This document shows positions 7,518 through 13,828 of a stretch of 35,489 nt of DNA, one piece after another. Position numbers and translations under genes: made by a program. Position 1 is the first letter of the stretch, and the number at the start of each line of letters is the position of its first letter. The stretch comes from a virus. Where the stretch lies: positions 1 through 35,489 of IMG/VR virus record IMGVR_UViG_3300044710_000155; one strand, given 5' to 3'. The notes under the pieces were generated by a model. The model worked only from the letters and a program-made list of their open reading frames with translations. It was not told the origin of the DNA and made no database searches.

Positions 7518-8824
7518 ATCTTACAGAGCTCCTCTTCTACCTGGTGCAGCACCTTGTCCCACCGGCCGGGTGCCGGCTGGCGCAGCAGTCTCATGGATGG
7601 ATACCACGGGCTGACGTCGGCGCCGTACGGGTACCTGAAATCCGGCGTAGTGCTGACAAGGCACCACGTGCGCAGCCCCAACCCGCCACAGAGGTGGGCA
7701 ACGCCAGTGTCCACTGTCACCACACCATCCAGCTGCGCGGCCAGGTACGCAGTGTCTGCCCAGTCCCACCCAGCAGATTCGTATTCCGTCAGCACAGTCT
7801 GCGGCCCCAGCCGCTGGCGCAGCCGCGGCATGCCGTTGAGGTGCGGCCCCTGCTGAAGCACGTGCCATTCCACCGCGTCGGTGGACAGCATGCTAAGAAG
7901 TTCATCCTCCGTCAGGCTGCGTAGCTTGTCACGTGGGTTGTTGGGGCTGCCGCCCCACACCACGCCGATCTGCGGCCGCGTCGTCTGTGGTCGCGCCTCT
8001 GGCCCTGCCGCGTGCGCCTTGAGGTACGGCGCAGGGCGAAAATCCCCTTCACGACCCAACAGGTGCGGCAAGGACATCATCAACGCCCAGCAATCGAAGT
8101 TGCCGAACTCCGGGCCGTCCACACTTAGCAGAACCTTATGACCACCCACGCTCATACGCGTCAGACGCTCCATGGCCTTGGGCACGCGCAGCATCACGCG
8201 CTTGGAACATGCCACGACCTCCGGCACGTAGCGCAGAAACATCATGAAATCGCCATAGCCCTGCTCGTAATGCAGCAGCACGGCGCGGTCAGGACTGCCG
8301 TCCCACGGCGGGCGCCACGTCTTCTGCAGGTAGGCGCCCAGATGCTTGGTCGTGCGCAGCTGTTTCTCAACACGACGCTCGTGCAACGCCCAACCCACCG
8401 CGTAGCGCCCCGCCTGCAGCATGCAGAGGGCGATATCCATCTCCGTCTTCACACCAGGACGCAGCTCACAAGCTGCGACGTAGTGCTCCAACGCCTTGTC
8501 CCATTCACCTACCTCGGCATAGGTGCGCGCAGCCATGCGGCGCACTTCAAGACTATCCGACCCGCGCACCAATGCCTTTTGAATAAGCTCAAAGGTCAAA
8601 GAAATGTCACCCTCACGCCACGCGATAGCCGCCTGCATGGCGCGCGCCTGGGGGTGGTGTGGGTCAAGGTTAAGAGCGCGCCGCACATGACGCTTAACTT
8701 CATCCGGATGCCCGCCGTTCAGCGCCGCCTGCGCCAAGGTGAGGGCCTGCTCCAGCTCCCCCATGCCAGCAGGCACCGGCACTAGACGTCGCGTACCGAC
8801 ACGGTGTGAATTCAGGTTACTCAT
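7514..8824 (-). CDS. TPR protein with glycosyltransferase 9-like domain
   Basis: 436 aa. Residues about 25-150 are tetratricopeptide-like helices ('RALNLDPHHPQARAMQAAIA', 'TYAEVGEWDKALEHYVAA'). The C-terminal half (about 200-436) resembles heptosyltransferase/O-GlcNAc-transferase-like GT9/GT41 folds: 'IGVVWGGSPNN', 'TAYLAAQLDGVVTVDTGVAH', then 'SPWYPSMRLLRQPAPGRWD'. Family members transfer sugar from a nucleotide sugar; phage versions could glycosylate virion proteins or host targets. ATG at 8824 overlaps the upstream stop by 8 nt. Activity, donor and acceptor are not deducible from the sequence. Confidence 0.82.
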   Translation of the reverse strand: MSNLNSHRVGTRRLVPVPAGMGELEQALTLAQAALNGGHPDEVKRHVRRALNLDPHHPQARAMQAAIAWREGDISLTFELIQKALVRGSDSLEVRRMAARTYAEVGEWDKALEHYVAACELRPGVKTEMDIALCMLQAGRYAVGWALHERRVEKQLRTTKHLGAYLQKTWRPPWDGSPDRAVLLHYEQGYGDFMMFLRYVPEVVACSKRVMLRVPKAMERLTRMSVGGHKVLLSVDGPEFGNFDCWALMMSLPHLLGREGDFRPAPYLKAHAAGPEARPQTTRPQIGVVWGGSPNNPRDKLRSLTEDELLSMLSTDAVEWHVLQQGPHLNGMPRLRQRLGPQTVLTEYESAGWDWADTAYLAAQLDGVVTVDTGVAHLCGGLGLRTWCLVSTTPDFRYPYGADVSPWYPSMRLLRQPAPGRWDKVLHQVEEELCKI

Positions 8825-9044
8825 GGGTGTATCCCAGCCCCAGCGCTGCTTCTATGGTGCGCGCCTGACGAGCATGCAGCCCGTGCTTGCCTACGTGGTT
8901 GATATCCTGGTGCTTGGCTGTTTCATCAAACGCGGCCAGAACCTGCTCCTGCGTCGCAACCGACTGCGCATCCAGCCAACGACGGAAGCGCGGGTTGATT
9001 TCCTCCAGCAAGTTGCTGTGCTCTATGCCGGCAATGAAACTCAT
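8817..9044 (-). CDS. Small helical hypothetical protein
   Basis: 75 aa. ATG at 9044 overlaps the SET-gene stop (ATGA) and its TAA overlaps the TPR-gene start by 8 nt, so it fits the operon's packing. The sequence is helical and charged (LLEEINPRFRRWLDAQSVATQEQVLAAFDETAKHQ region) with several His near the middle. No family recognised. It might be a partner of the adjacent SET or glycosyltransferase-like protein, but nothing in the sequence shows that. Confidence 0.65.
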   Translation of the reverse strand: MSFIAGIEHSNLLEEINPRFRRWLDAQSVATQEQVLAAFDETAKHQDINHVGKHGLHARQARTIEAALGLGYTHE

Positions 9045-9421
9045 CGCAGCTTGCGCTCGCTCTCATTGTCGAACAGGCTGTAGTCACAGAAAATTTCCTG
9101 CCCCTTTTCGATGTCAACCGCGGCGTAGACACCATCCGGCTTGCTGACGACGTTGGGTTCTTCGTCATGGTTCATGAACCGCGCGTCGTCACCGCACAAG
9201 CACTGCTCCCCCACCGGCACTGCACTGTACAGCCGGTTGCGAAAGGCGTACTTGTCGATAAAAGCCACCGCCGGCTTGCTGAGCTTGACCTCAGCACCCA
9301 GGCGTAGGTCGAATCCATCCACCCACTCCCACACCTTGCAGCCCTGGGCGATGAAGTGATTGGCGAAGAGCCCGAAGCCGTGCCGCGGACTGTACATGAC
9401 GTAGGTGGGCACCAGCAGCAT
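9041..9421 (-). CDS. SET-domain protein (putative lysine methyltransferase)
   Basis: 126 aa. SET domains transfer a methyl group from S-adenosylmethionine to protein lysine. Visible signature: 'HGFGLFA' (about 14-20, the G-x-G loop), 'RFMNHDEEPN' (81-90, the canonical RFxNHxxxPN pseudoknot motif), 'VYAAVDIEKGQEI' and 'CDY' with Tyr114 in the catalytic position. The ATG at 9421 has an AGAGGAG ribosome site; a longer frame to 9565 overlaps a separate small gene and is rejected. Length matches minimal bacterial/phage SET proteins. The substrate is unknown: host protein or virion protein are both possible. Confidence 0.85.
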   Translation of the reverse strand: MLLVPTYVMYSPRHGFGLFANHFIAQGCKVWEWVDGFDLRLGAEVKLSKPAVAFIDKYAFRNRLYSAVPVGEQCLCGDDARFMNHDEEPNVVSKPDGVYAAVDIEKGQEIFCDYSLFDNESERKLR

Positions 9422-9585
9422 CAGCTCTTCTCCTCTTCGCGGTACACGCCGTCGGCGCACTTCACCAGTTTCTTGACAGGCGTGTATGTCGTAGCTTTTT
9501 GGGCCGCAGCTTCCTGCTGACGCTGCTTCTCCAACGCCAGCTGAATGAAGGTCTGCAGCGTGCAAGGGTCAATACCGAAGCTCAT
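9421..9585 (-). CDS. 54-aa hypothetical protein
   Basis: A short gene: ATG at 9585 overlaps the preceding stop (ATGA) and its TGA overlaps the SET-gene start by 1 nt (TGATG). The sequence starts MSFGIDPCTLQTF, continues with a Gln/Glu/Ala helix (LALEKQRQQEAAAQKA) and ends with KLVKCADGVYREEEKS. It is unrecognised. The perfect stop-start coupling on both sides is the main support. Confidence 0.65.
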   Translation of the reverse strand: MSFGIDPCTLQTFIQLALEKQRQQEAAAQKATTYTPVKKLVKCADGVYREEEKS

Positions 9586-9812
9586 TTGTCCAACCCTTCC
9601 AGCGCCGCGTCGGCCTCACCAGGCGTCAGCGGATTGTCGCGCAGCGACTTGAACACCATCTTTGTCTTCACACGCCCGCCCTTCTTGCCGCCGACGTAGA
9701 AGCTGCGCGACATGATCTTCTTCATGTGCGCGCCGTTCATGCCCGCCGCGCTGCGCGGCGAAATAAGCTGCGTCGGTTTGGCCGCGTTCAGCTGCTGCAG
9801 GATATCATCCAC
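9582..9812 (-). CDS. Small basic hypothetical protein
   Basis: 76 aa with a GTG start at 9812. The ribosome site is weak (GAGAA), which suggests coupling to the tiny gene it overlaps. The sequence is basic in the middle (FYVGGKKGGRVKTKMVFKSLR) and ends in a short acidic helix (TPGEADAALEGLDK). No family recognised. Its stop overlaps the next start as ATGA. Confidence 0.6.
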   Translation of the reverse strand: MDDILQQLNAAKPTQLISPRSAAGMNGAHMKKIMSRSFYVGGKKGGRVKTKMVFKSLRDNPLTPGEADAALEGLDK

Positions 9813-9888
9813 GCGGGTTCTCGCTGTTCTCCTTACGCTCCTTCTTGTAGAGCCAGCTGAACATCGCGTTGAAGACCTTCCAAAACAT
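9805..9888 (-). CDS. 27-aa small ORF, amphipathic
   Basis: ATG at 9888 overlaps the upstream stop by 1 nt (TGATG), with GGAG about 8 nt upstream, and its TGA overlaps the next GTG start by 8 nt. The peptide begins MFWKVFNAMFSWLYKKERKE, an aromatic amphipathic segment followed by a charged tail, which could be membrane-associated. Its support is positional only; it could be a fortuitous frame. Confidence 0.4.
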   Translation of the reverse strand: MFWKVFNAMFSWLYKKERKENSENPRG

Positions 9889-10145
9889 CAGCCACTCCAG
9901 CTGCGAGTTTTGCCCGACCTGCTCTTAGCGTTGTAGGACTTGCCCTCACCTTCTGCTTCCGTCGTGTGGTCATGCAGCCCAGACGTGCTGTGGGTTTCCA
10001 CATGCTTGATGGCAGTGGCGATGGCGGTGCCCTCCGGCGCGCCTGACTTCAGCATGCCGTTGGCCATCTTCGCCGCCTCCTTCGCCTGATTGCCCGTCAG
10101 ATGTTGAGCATGGCGGCGGCGAAATTCAGGGGCTGTCCAAGGCAT
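9888..10145 (-). CDS. Conserved small phage protein (MPW-type)
   Basis: 85 aa. ATG at 10145 has AGGAG upstream and lies 5 nt after the previous stop. 'MPWTAPEFRRRHAQHLTG...AKMANGMLKSGAPEGTAIATAI' follows a pattern I recognise from a widespread small phage/bacterial family (MPW at the start, helix, then a Gly-Ala/Glu-Gly-x-Ala-Ile turn). Function of that family is unknown to me. The tail is basic (KSRSGKTRSWSG). A longer frame to 10259 has no ribosome site. Confidence 0.7.
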   Translation of the reverse strand: MPWTAPEFRRRHAQHLTGNQAKEAAKMANGMLKSGAPEGTAIATAIKHVETHSTSGLHDHTTEAEGEGKSYNAKSRSGKTRSWSG

Positions 10146-10150
10146 GCGCG

Positions 10151-10654
10151 CTACTCCTGCGGCGGGGCGGGCTTGTTGGCCAAGGTGCACTCGTCGGGCA
10201 TCTTGCAACCCGTCGGTCGGTAGCCGTCGGGCGGGATGCTCACGCCGCAGTGCCCGCACTTCAGACCGCCGGCGTCGGCACCCTGTGTGTCAGTGGCCGG
10301 CGGCTTCTCCTGCGATGTGGAAAACCCGTCGCCGTCGACTCCCGCATCTTGGCCTGCCTGCACCACCGCACCAGCCCCAGGTGATACTGGATCCGTCGAG
10401 AATTCCACCGGCTGGAAAGGGGCGAGCGCTGCATCCAGACCCTCCAGCAAGTCGTTCACCTCCAGGATCCGGTGACGCGGTGCGCCCATCAAAGCCTGGT
10501 AGTCCTGCACATGCGTCAACGCCGCGCGCAGGGTGCGGGCGGTGGCGAGGATGAGGGTTGGGATGGCCCGCCCCCGGCTGGCTCCGTCGGCCTGGCTGAA
10601 AGCCGCCAACGCCGCGTCGTCTTCCCGATGGTCGTCATTATCCGCCGTAGACAA
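10151..10654 (-). CDS. Hypothetical protein with C-terminal zinc-ribbon-like Cys cluster
   Basis: 167 aa. The likely start is TTG at 10654 with GGGGGTGAT just upstream; TTG makes the exact start uncertain. The N-terminal third is acidic and helical, the middle is low complexity, and near the C-terminus there is CGHCGVSIPPDGYRPTGC followed by a further Cys, a pattern that could bind zinc. It ends in TAG. No function recognised. Confidence 0.65.
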   Translation of the reverse strand: MSTADNDDHREDDAALAAFSQADGASRGRAIPTLILATARTLRAALTHVQDYQALMGAPRHRILEVNDLLEGLDAALAPFQPVEFSTDPVSPGAGAVVQAGQDAGVDGDGFSTSQEKPPATDTQGADAGGLKCGHCGVSIPPDGYRPTGCKMPDECTLANKPAPPQE

Positions 10655-10657
10655 GGA

Positions 10658-10867
10658 TCACCCCCTTCCTGGTTTGAGTGTACCGTTCCGCAAGCCGCGC
10701 TTGATCAGCAGGTTGGCCCGCGCGCCCTGGCGCTTGCCCAGCAGAAACTTCAGCCTGCGCTTTGTCATGATGTTCAGCGGCGGCAAGTTCTTCACAATGT
10801 CCGCGTCCGTCCTGCGACGCTGCTCGTGCAACTCAGGCAGGGGCAGGGCGTACTGGCGGTCAGCCAC
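10658..10867 (-). CDS. Small basic hypothetical protein
   Basis: 69 aa with a GTG start that overlaps the previous stop by 8 nt. The C-terminal half is strongly basic (MTKRRLKFLLGKRQGARANL), suggesting nucleic-acid contact. Unrecognised. Ribosome site is weak (GTGGTGA), consistent with coupled translation. Confidence 0.6.
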   Translation of the reverse strand: MADRQYALPLPELHEQRRRTDADIVKNLPPLNIMTKRRLKFLLGKRQGARANLLIKRGLRNGTLKPGRG

Positions 10868-11066
10868 AGTTCACCACTGCTATTGGCAACGACCAAGGCC
10901 CCATATCTTCGTAATATGCGCGCCCTCTGTAGAACACACCGACCTGCAAGCTACCGTCGTTCATCTCATCCATGATACGCCGGGGCGGGTGTTCCTTAAC
11001 CAACGCCGCCAGCAGAGGATCATCCTTCGGCACGCGCACATGCTTGTCATGAGGGCCGATGCTCAC
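10860..11066 (-). CDS. Small hypothetical protein
   Basis: 68 aa, GTG start overlapping the terminase small-subunit stop as GTGA. Contains a charged N-terminal half (VRVPKDDPLLAALVKEHPPRR) and a compact C-terminal beta-like piece (VGVFYRGRAYYEDMGPWSLP). No family recognised. Located directly downstream of terS, so it may be co-translated with it. Confidence 0.62.
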   Translation of the reverse strand: MSIGPHDKHVRVPKDDPLLAALVKEHPPRRIMDEMNDGSLQVGVFYRGRAYYEDMGPWSLPIAVVNCG

Positions 11067-11701
11067 GCGGCTTCCTCCCCCTCTGGCTTCAGATCTATCG
11101 CCGTGGCCGCGGCGCGTCTACGTGCCGCCAAGCTGAGGGCTTCTCCAAAAACCTGCACCAACTGGTCAGCCTCGGGGGCGGGCTGCTCCTCACCTTCGCC
11201 GGGCGGCTTGATCTGCTCGAACAAGCGCAGGTAGCGCATGGCCAGCTCCAGCGCCTGCGTCTTGTTCCAAAATTTCACCTTGGTGGTGCGCACACGCCCG
11301 GTGGGCACGCCCTGTATGGACCGCTCCTCTACCTCAAACCCGGCCACCGCGCGGCGCAGGGCCTCGGGCCACTCATTTATGGGCAGAAGCTCGCCATTGG
11401 CGTCGTAGGCATCCTTGGGGTCAGCCAGCGCAATGGCGGCGACCTCGGCAACCACGCGCTCGGCCTTCATCTCTATTCGGGTCGTAAGCTGTTGGTTGAG
11501 CCAGCGTACGCGGCGCGCCACACGATCATCCTGCAGCAGGCGCGCCGCGGCGGGAATGCCGCCCTTTATACTCGCCGCGTGGGCTGCCGCTCGCGCATCG
11601 CCCGACGCCACAAACTCCTTTGCGAACAGCTCGTGCTGCGGATTGCGAAGCTGCTGGCTTCCACGGGCATTCCCCATGGGGGCAAAGCCTTTAACACGCA
11701 T
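11063..11701 (-). CDS. terS: Terminase small subunit
   Basis: 212 aa. Small terminases recognise the packaging site on phage DNA and hand it to the large subunit. 'LRNPQHELFAKEFVASGDARAAAHAA' followed by 'AAARLLQDDRVARRV' (about residues 20-65) is the HTH-type N-terminal domain of the Terminase_2 family, and the following helices (IALADPKDAYDANGELL) match the same family. The ATG at 11701 has AGGAAG 6 nt upstream. It is the first gene of the leftward operon, about 6.4 kb upstream of terL, an unusually large separation. Confidence 0.85.
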   Translation of the reverse strand: MRVKGFAPMGNARGSQQLRNPQHELFAKEFVASGDARAAAHAASIKGGIPAAARLLQDDRVARRVRWLNQQLTTRIEMKAERVVAEVAAIALADPKDAYDANGELLPINEWPEALRRAVAGFEVEERSIQGVPTGRVRTTKVKFWNKTQALELAMRYLRLFEQIKPPGEGEEQPAPEADQLVQVFGEALSLAARRRAAATAIDLKPEGEEAA

Positions 11702-11724
11702 TTGTACTTCCTGACAAGGTGAGC

Positions 11725-11753
11725 TTGCCCCTGAGCCCTCTTTATGGTGCAAT
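11725..11753 (+). promoter_or_regulatory. Candidate rightward sigma70 promoter
   Basis: TTGCCC (11725-11730), a 17-nt spacer and TGCAAT (11748-11753) give 4/6 matches in both boxes. It lies in the divergent gap between terS and the first rightward gene. The predicted transcript would start near 11760 and carry a leader with a two-codon ORF and a GC hairpin. Confidence 0.35.
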
Positions 11754-11822
11754 AGCGCTGCACGTGTGCCTTACGGCAGGAGGTGCTTATGCGGTAGTTG
11801 AAAAAGACTGCCCCCTACCAAC

Positions 11823-11857
11823 CCCGCCCCCGTGGCCCGAGAAAGCGCGGGGGCGGG
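11823..11857 (+). other. Leader hairpin upstream of first rightward gene
   Basis: CCCGCCCCCG (11823-11832) and CGGGGGCGGG (11848-11857) form a perfect 10-bp stem with a 15-nt loop. No U-tract follows in the rightward direction; leftward, a T-run appears only 17 nt later. It sits 10 nt before the ribosome site of the gene at 11877, so it may act as an attenuator, a block to read-through between divergent operons, or an mRNA 5' protection stem. Confidence 0.5.
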
Positions 11858-11876
11858 ACCATCTTAGGAGAATCAC

Positions 11877-12104
11877 ATGCCGTTGTACGACCTATATCTG
11901 GCTCTGTGCGTCACATACTCAACATGTTCAACGCACCCCGACGCGCTGTGCATGGAACAACAGACGTGTCAGACTGTAGCTGCCAAGCCGCTGCGGGAGG
12001 GGCTGACGCATAAGGAATGTTCTGAGCTAGGCCTGGCGCTGGTGCAAGCCGCAGAAGCCAAGGGCATGCAGGACATCGGCTATAGCTGCGAGGTGCAGCA
12101 ATGA
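11877..12104 (+). CDS. Small Cys-rich hypothetical protein
   Basis: 75 aa, ATG with TAGGAG 7 nt upstream. The first 17 residues are hydrophobic (MPLYDLYLALCVTYSTC) and may be a weak signal or membrane segment. There are six Cys (three in the first 25 residues) and a 'KECSELGLALVQAAEAKGM...YSCE' ending seen in small phage proteins. Function unknown; paired Cys suggests an oxidised, possibly periplasmic location (inference). First gene of a four-gene rightward set. Confidence 0.65.
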   Translation: MPLYDLYLALCVTYSTCSTHPDALCMEQQTCQTVAAKPLREGLTHKECSELGLALVQAAEAKGMQDIGYSCEVQQ

Positions 12105-12346
12105 GAAATTTTCTACCCGTCCTGCTGGCCTTCGTCGGCGGTGCGATGGTGGGCTGGGGTGCTCGCGGTCTGCATGATGGCCCCGGCGTGCCGGTGTTGT
12201 TTCAACGCGAGCCATGCGAGATCCATGGCAAGGGCGGCGTCGTCATTCTGTGGCTCAAGGATGGCGCCAAGTGCTATGTGGAGGATGGCGCCTACAAGGC
12301 AGCGGTAGTTCTGCGCGACGCCCTCGAGCAGGAAATGCACAAGTGA
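12101..12346 (+). CDS. Small membrane protein
   Basis: 81 aa; ATG overlaps the previous stop (ATGA). Residues 4-20 (FLPVLLAFVGGAMVGWG) form a single transmembrane segment with little upstream charge, followed by a soluble domain with two Cys (REPC, AKCY) and a C-terminal helix. Could be an inner-membrane anchored regulator, or a small spanin/holin-associated protein, but no lysis gene was recognised nearby. Unrecognised family. Confidence 0.62.
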   Translation: MRNFLPVLLAFVGGAMVGWGARGLHDGPGVPVLFQREPCEIHGKGGVVILWLKDGAKCYVEDGAYKAAVVLRDALEQEMHK

Positions 12347-12408
12347 TCACCGTCGCATGCGTCGTGGTTATCATCTTGGTGGTGTGTGTCGTAGGAGGGT
12401 GGTACTGA
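12343..12408 (+). CDS. 21-aa single-span membrane microprotein
   Basis: GTG start overlapping the previous stop (GTGA), with AGGAAA about 8 nt upstream; its TGA overlaps the next ATG (TGATG). The peptide is almost entirely hydrophobic: after Met-Ile-Thr it runs through VACVVVIILVVCVVGGWY, long enough to cross a membrane once. Precise coupling on both sides supports it as a real gene. Function unknown. Confidence 0.55.
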   Translation: MITVACVVVIILVVCVVGGWY

Positions 12409-12590
12409 TGGTTGAGCGCTTCTATGTTCCTCACAAGGTTGAGACTCCTGCTGTTCAGGTCAATATTCGCGTAGGTGCTGAATGGCGCGCCAAGGTGGAC
12501 AGGTACTGCGCCCTTCACGGCTGCACCATTAAGGATCTGGTTGTCACGGCCGTTGAATACGCAATGCAGAATACCAAGCCGCCCAAGTAA
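12408..12590 (+). CDS. Ribbon-helix-helix-like DNA-binding protein
   Basis: 60 aa, ATG with GGAGGG upstream. 'VQVNIRVGAEWRAKVDRYCALHGCTIKDLVVTAVEYAM' has the layout of Arc/CopG/MetJ proteins: one beta strand that enters the DNA groove, then two helices. These act as dimers at palindromic or repeated operators. It is followed by 39-bp tandem repeats (12610-12726), which are obvious candidate binding sites. Assignment from secondary-structure pattern only. Confidence 0.6.
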   Translation: MVERFYVPHKVETPAVQVNIRVGAEWRAKVDRYCALHGCTIKDLVVTAVEYAMQNTKPPK

Positions 12591-12609
12591 CAGAAAAATT
12601 TTGATGCGC

Positions 12610-12726
12610 TGCAACCCAGGGCTTGCAGCGTTGAATCCTTTGGAACTTTGCAATCCCAGACTTACAGCAAGAAAAACCTATGGACTTTGCAACTCTGGGC
12701 TTGCAGCGTTGAATCCTTTGGAACTC
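12610..12726. repeat. Three tandem 39-bp repeats
   Basis: Units at 12610-12648, 12649-12687 and 12688-12726, each starting TGCAAyyC and ending TGGAACTy or TGGACTT. Units 1 and 3 are nearly identical; unit 2 is diverged in its second half. The core CCAGGGCTTGCA recurs near 26905-26917, upstream of the gene at 26933. They lie after the ribbon-helix-helix gene in a 387-bp gap (12591-12977) where I see no convincing gene; the rest of that gap holds a GTTGTC...GACAAC inverted pair near 12817-12850 and a terminator. Confidence 0.75.
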
Positions 12727-12930
12727 TGGCTCATATCCTAAGGCAGGAGACGATCGGAGTCCAAAGTACCCCCACCTTGGCAACTTCGTTCACTCCACCC
12801 CGTCGCCGATCCGCTAGTTGTCGCTGCGCTGCAGTGACTACTCGATGACAACCGTTGCGAGTATGCGCGCGCTGAAGATGGCACGCCGCTTGCGTTGATG
12901 CATGACTCATGCCAAGTCCAGCCAAGGCAA

Positions 12931-12962
12931 AGAAAAACCCCGGCGCCTTGCAGCGCCGGGGG
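12931..12962 (-). terminator. Rho-independent terminator for the leftward gene(s)
   Basis: CCCCGGCGC (12938-12946) and GCGCCGGGG (12953-12961) form a perfect 9-bp stem with a 6-nt loop, and AAAAA at 12933-12937 reads as a U-tract in the leftward direction. It lies just after the leftward genes ending at 12978. In the rightward direction there is no U-tract. Confidence 0.8.
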
Positions 12963-12977
12963 CTAAGTGGGGTGCAG

Positions 12978-13043
12978 CTACTTGCTGCGCCGCAGGCTGG
13001 CTAGGTACACCAGCCACGCGGTGACGACGACGGGGTGCGGCAT
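12978..13043 (-). CDS. 21-aa small hydrophobic ORF
   Basis: ATG at 13043 one nt after the TAG of the preceding leftward gene, with a G-rich ribosome-like stretch (GGGGGCG) upstream; TAG stop just before the terminator. Sequence starts MPHPVVVTAWLVYLASLRR, a short hydrophobic core with a basic end. Supported by spacing only; could be fortuitous. Confidence 0.35.
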   Translation of the reverse strand: MPHPVVVTAWLVYLASLRRSK

Positions 13044-13044
13044 G

Positions 13045-13578
13045 CTACGCCCCCACGGCCTGCAGCAGCCGCTTGCGCACGCCCCAACGCAAAAAGCGCC
13101 GGTCGCCGCCCGCCTGCACAAAAGCAGCCACGTTGCCGTGGGCCGCCACCAGCAAGGCGTATTGCGCGGTGCGCAGCGTGCCGCTTTGCCGGCGGTTGGC
13201 TGGCCAGCTGGCCGGGTAGGCGTAGCCCGCGCCCTTGCCCTTGGGCTGCACCAGCTGCACCGGGGGCGCCGCGCCGTTGGTGGCGGGCTTGGCGGCCGGC
13301 TGCGCCTTGGGCGCCGGGGCTGGCTTGGGCGCCGGGGCTGGCTTGGCGACTTTGCCCTTGGGCGCCTTGGCGGCGGCCGGCTGCTTGCTGGGCGCAGCGG
13401 CGGCCGGCTGCGCGGCGGCAACCGCCTGCTGTGCCTTGCCCGCCAGCATTACCTGGCACCCCGGGTAACGCTGTTGCAGGTCGGCAGTAACGCTGGCGCG
13501 GTCGGCGTCGGCGCAGTAGTGCACGGGGCCAAGCTTGGCCCCGTTGGCGCCGATGGGCTGTAGTGCAATGCGTGCCAT
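13045..13578 (-). CDS. Two-domain protein with Ala/Pro/Lys-rich linker
   Basis: 177 aa. ATG at 13578 has AAGGGGA about 10 nt upstream. A compact N-terminal domain (residues 1-45, with one Cys near 22 and one near 41) and a C-terminal domain (about 110-177, ending basic: FLRWGVRKRLLQAVGA) are joined by an extended linker rich in AP/KP units (about 50-105) resembling TonB or histone-H1-like linkers. There is no N-terminal membrane anchor, so it is not a standard TonB. A nucleoid-binding or periplasm-spanning role cannot be decided. It has its own terminator downstream and is the only leftward gene in this part, and it lies about 180 nt from a Fur-box-like site. Confidence 0.65.
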   Translation of the reverse strand: MARIALQPIGANGAKLGPVHYCADADRASVTADLQQRYPGCQVMLAGKAQQAVAAAQPAAAAPSKQPAAAKAPKGKVAKPAPAPKPAPAPKAQPAAKPATNGAAPPVQLVQPKGKGAGYAYPASWPANRRQSGTLRTAQYALLVAAHGNVAAFVQAGGDRRFLRWGVRKRLLQAVGA

Positions 13579-13757
13579 AGTGTGTGTCCCCTTGGGTTAG
13601 GGTGGGTGCCAGCACGGCCCCCACCAACACAAACACGGTACACCAGGCCGCACGAAATATGGTTGCGTTGTTGCCGTAGAAACGAAATTATGCGTCGGAC
13701 GCGTGGCATGAAGATTGCTAGTGGGCAAGACCCGTGCCGTTGATAACGACTTGCATT

Positions 13758-13776
13758 GATAACGATTATCATTATC
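13758..13776. promoter_or_regulatory. Fur-box-like element
   Basis: GATAACGATTATCATTATC matches 17 of 19 positions of the classical Fur consensus (GATAATGATAATCATTATC) and fits the 6-6-1-6 hexamer arrangement. Another TTGATAACGA lies 19 nt upstream at about 13739. The host ferric uptake regulator could bind here. The nearest gene is the leftward one starting at 13578. It may instead be part of an iterated phage origin or operator. Confidence 0.45.
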
Positions 13777-13791
13777 GGATGATGACGATGA

Positions 13792-13823
13792 CGTCGTCAG
13801 ATATCGTCGTCAGAGCTCTGACG
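13792..13823. repeat. Iterated CGTCGTCAGA and a 16-bp palindrome
   Basis: CGTCGTCAGA occurs at 13792-13801 and 13805-13814 (13-bp period), and the second copy runs into the perfect palindrome CGTCAGAGCTCTGACG (13808-13823). Closely spaced repeats plus a palindrome are typical of replication-initiator or repressor binding sites. Confidence 0.55.
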
Positions 13824-13828
13824 GTTTT

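Noticed and set aside
11719-12013. Rightward frames crossing the terS leader and hairpin (11719-11979, 11798-12013)
   Set aside because: They overlap the gene at 11877, which has the better ribosome site; the 11798 frame follows an in-frame TAG, and other genes in this window terminate at TAG, so suppression is unlikely.
12967-13636. Several long frames on both strands over the Ala/Pro/Lys-rich gene
   Set aside because: Repetitive GC-rich sequence opens all frames; only the 13045-13578 leftward frame has a start, ribosome site, two-domain layout and matching terminator.
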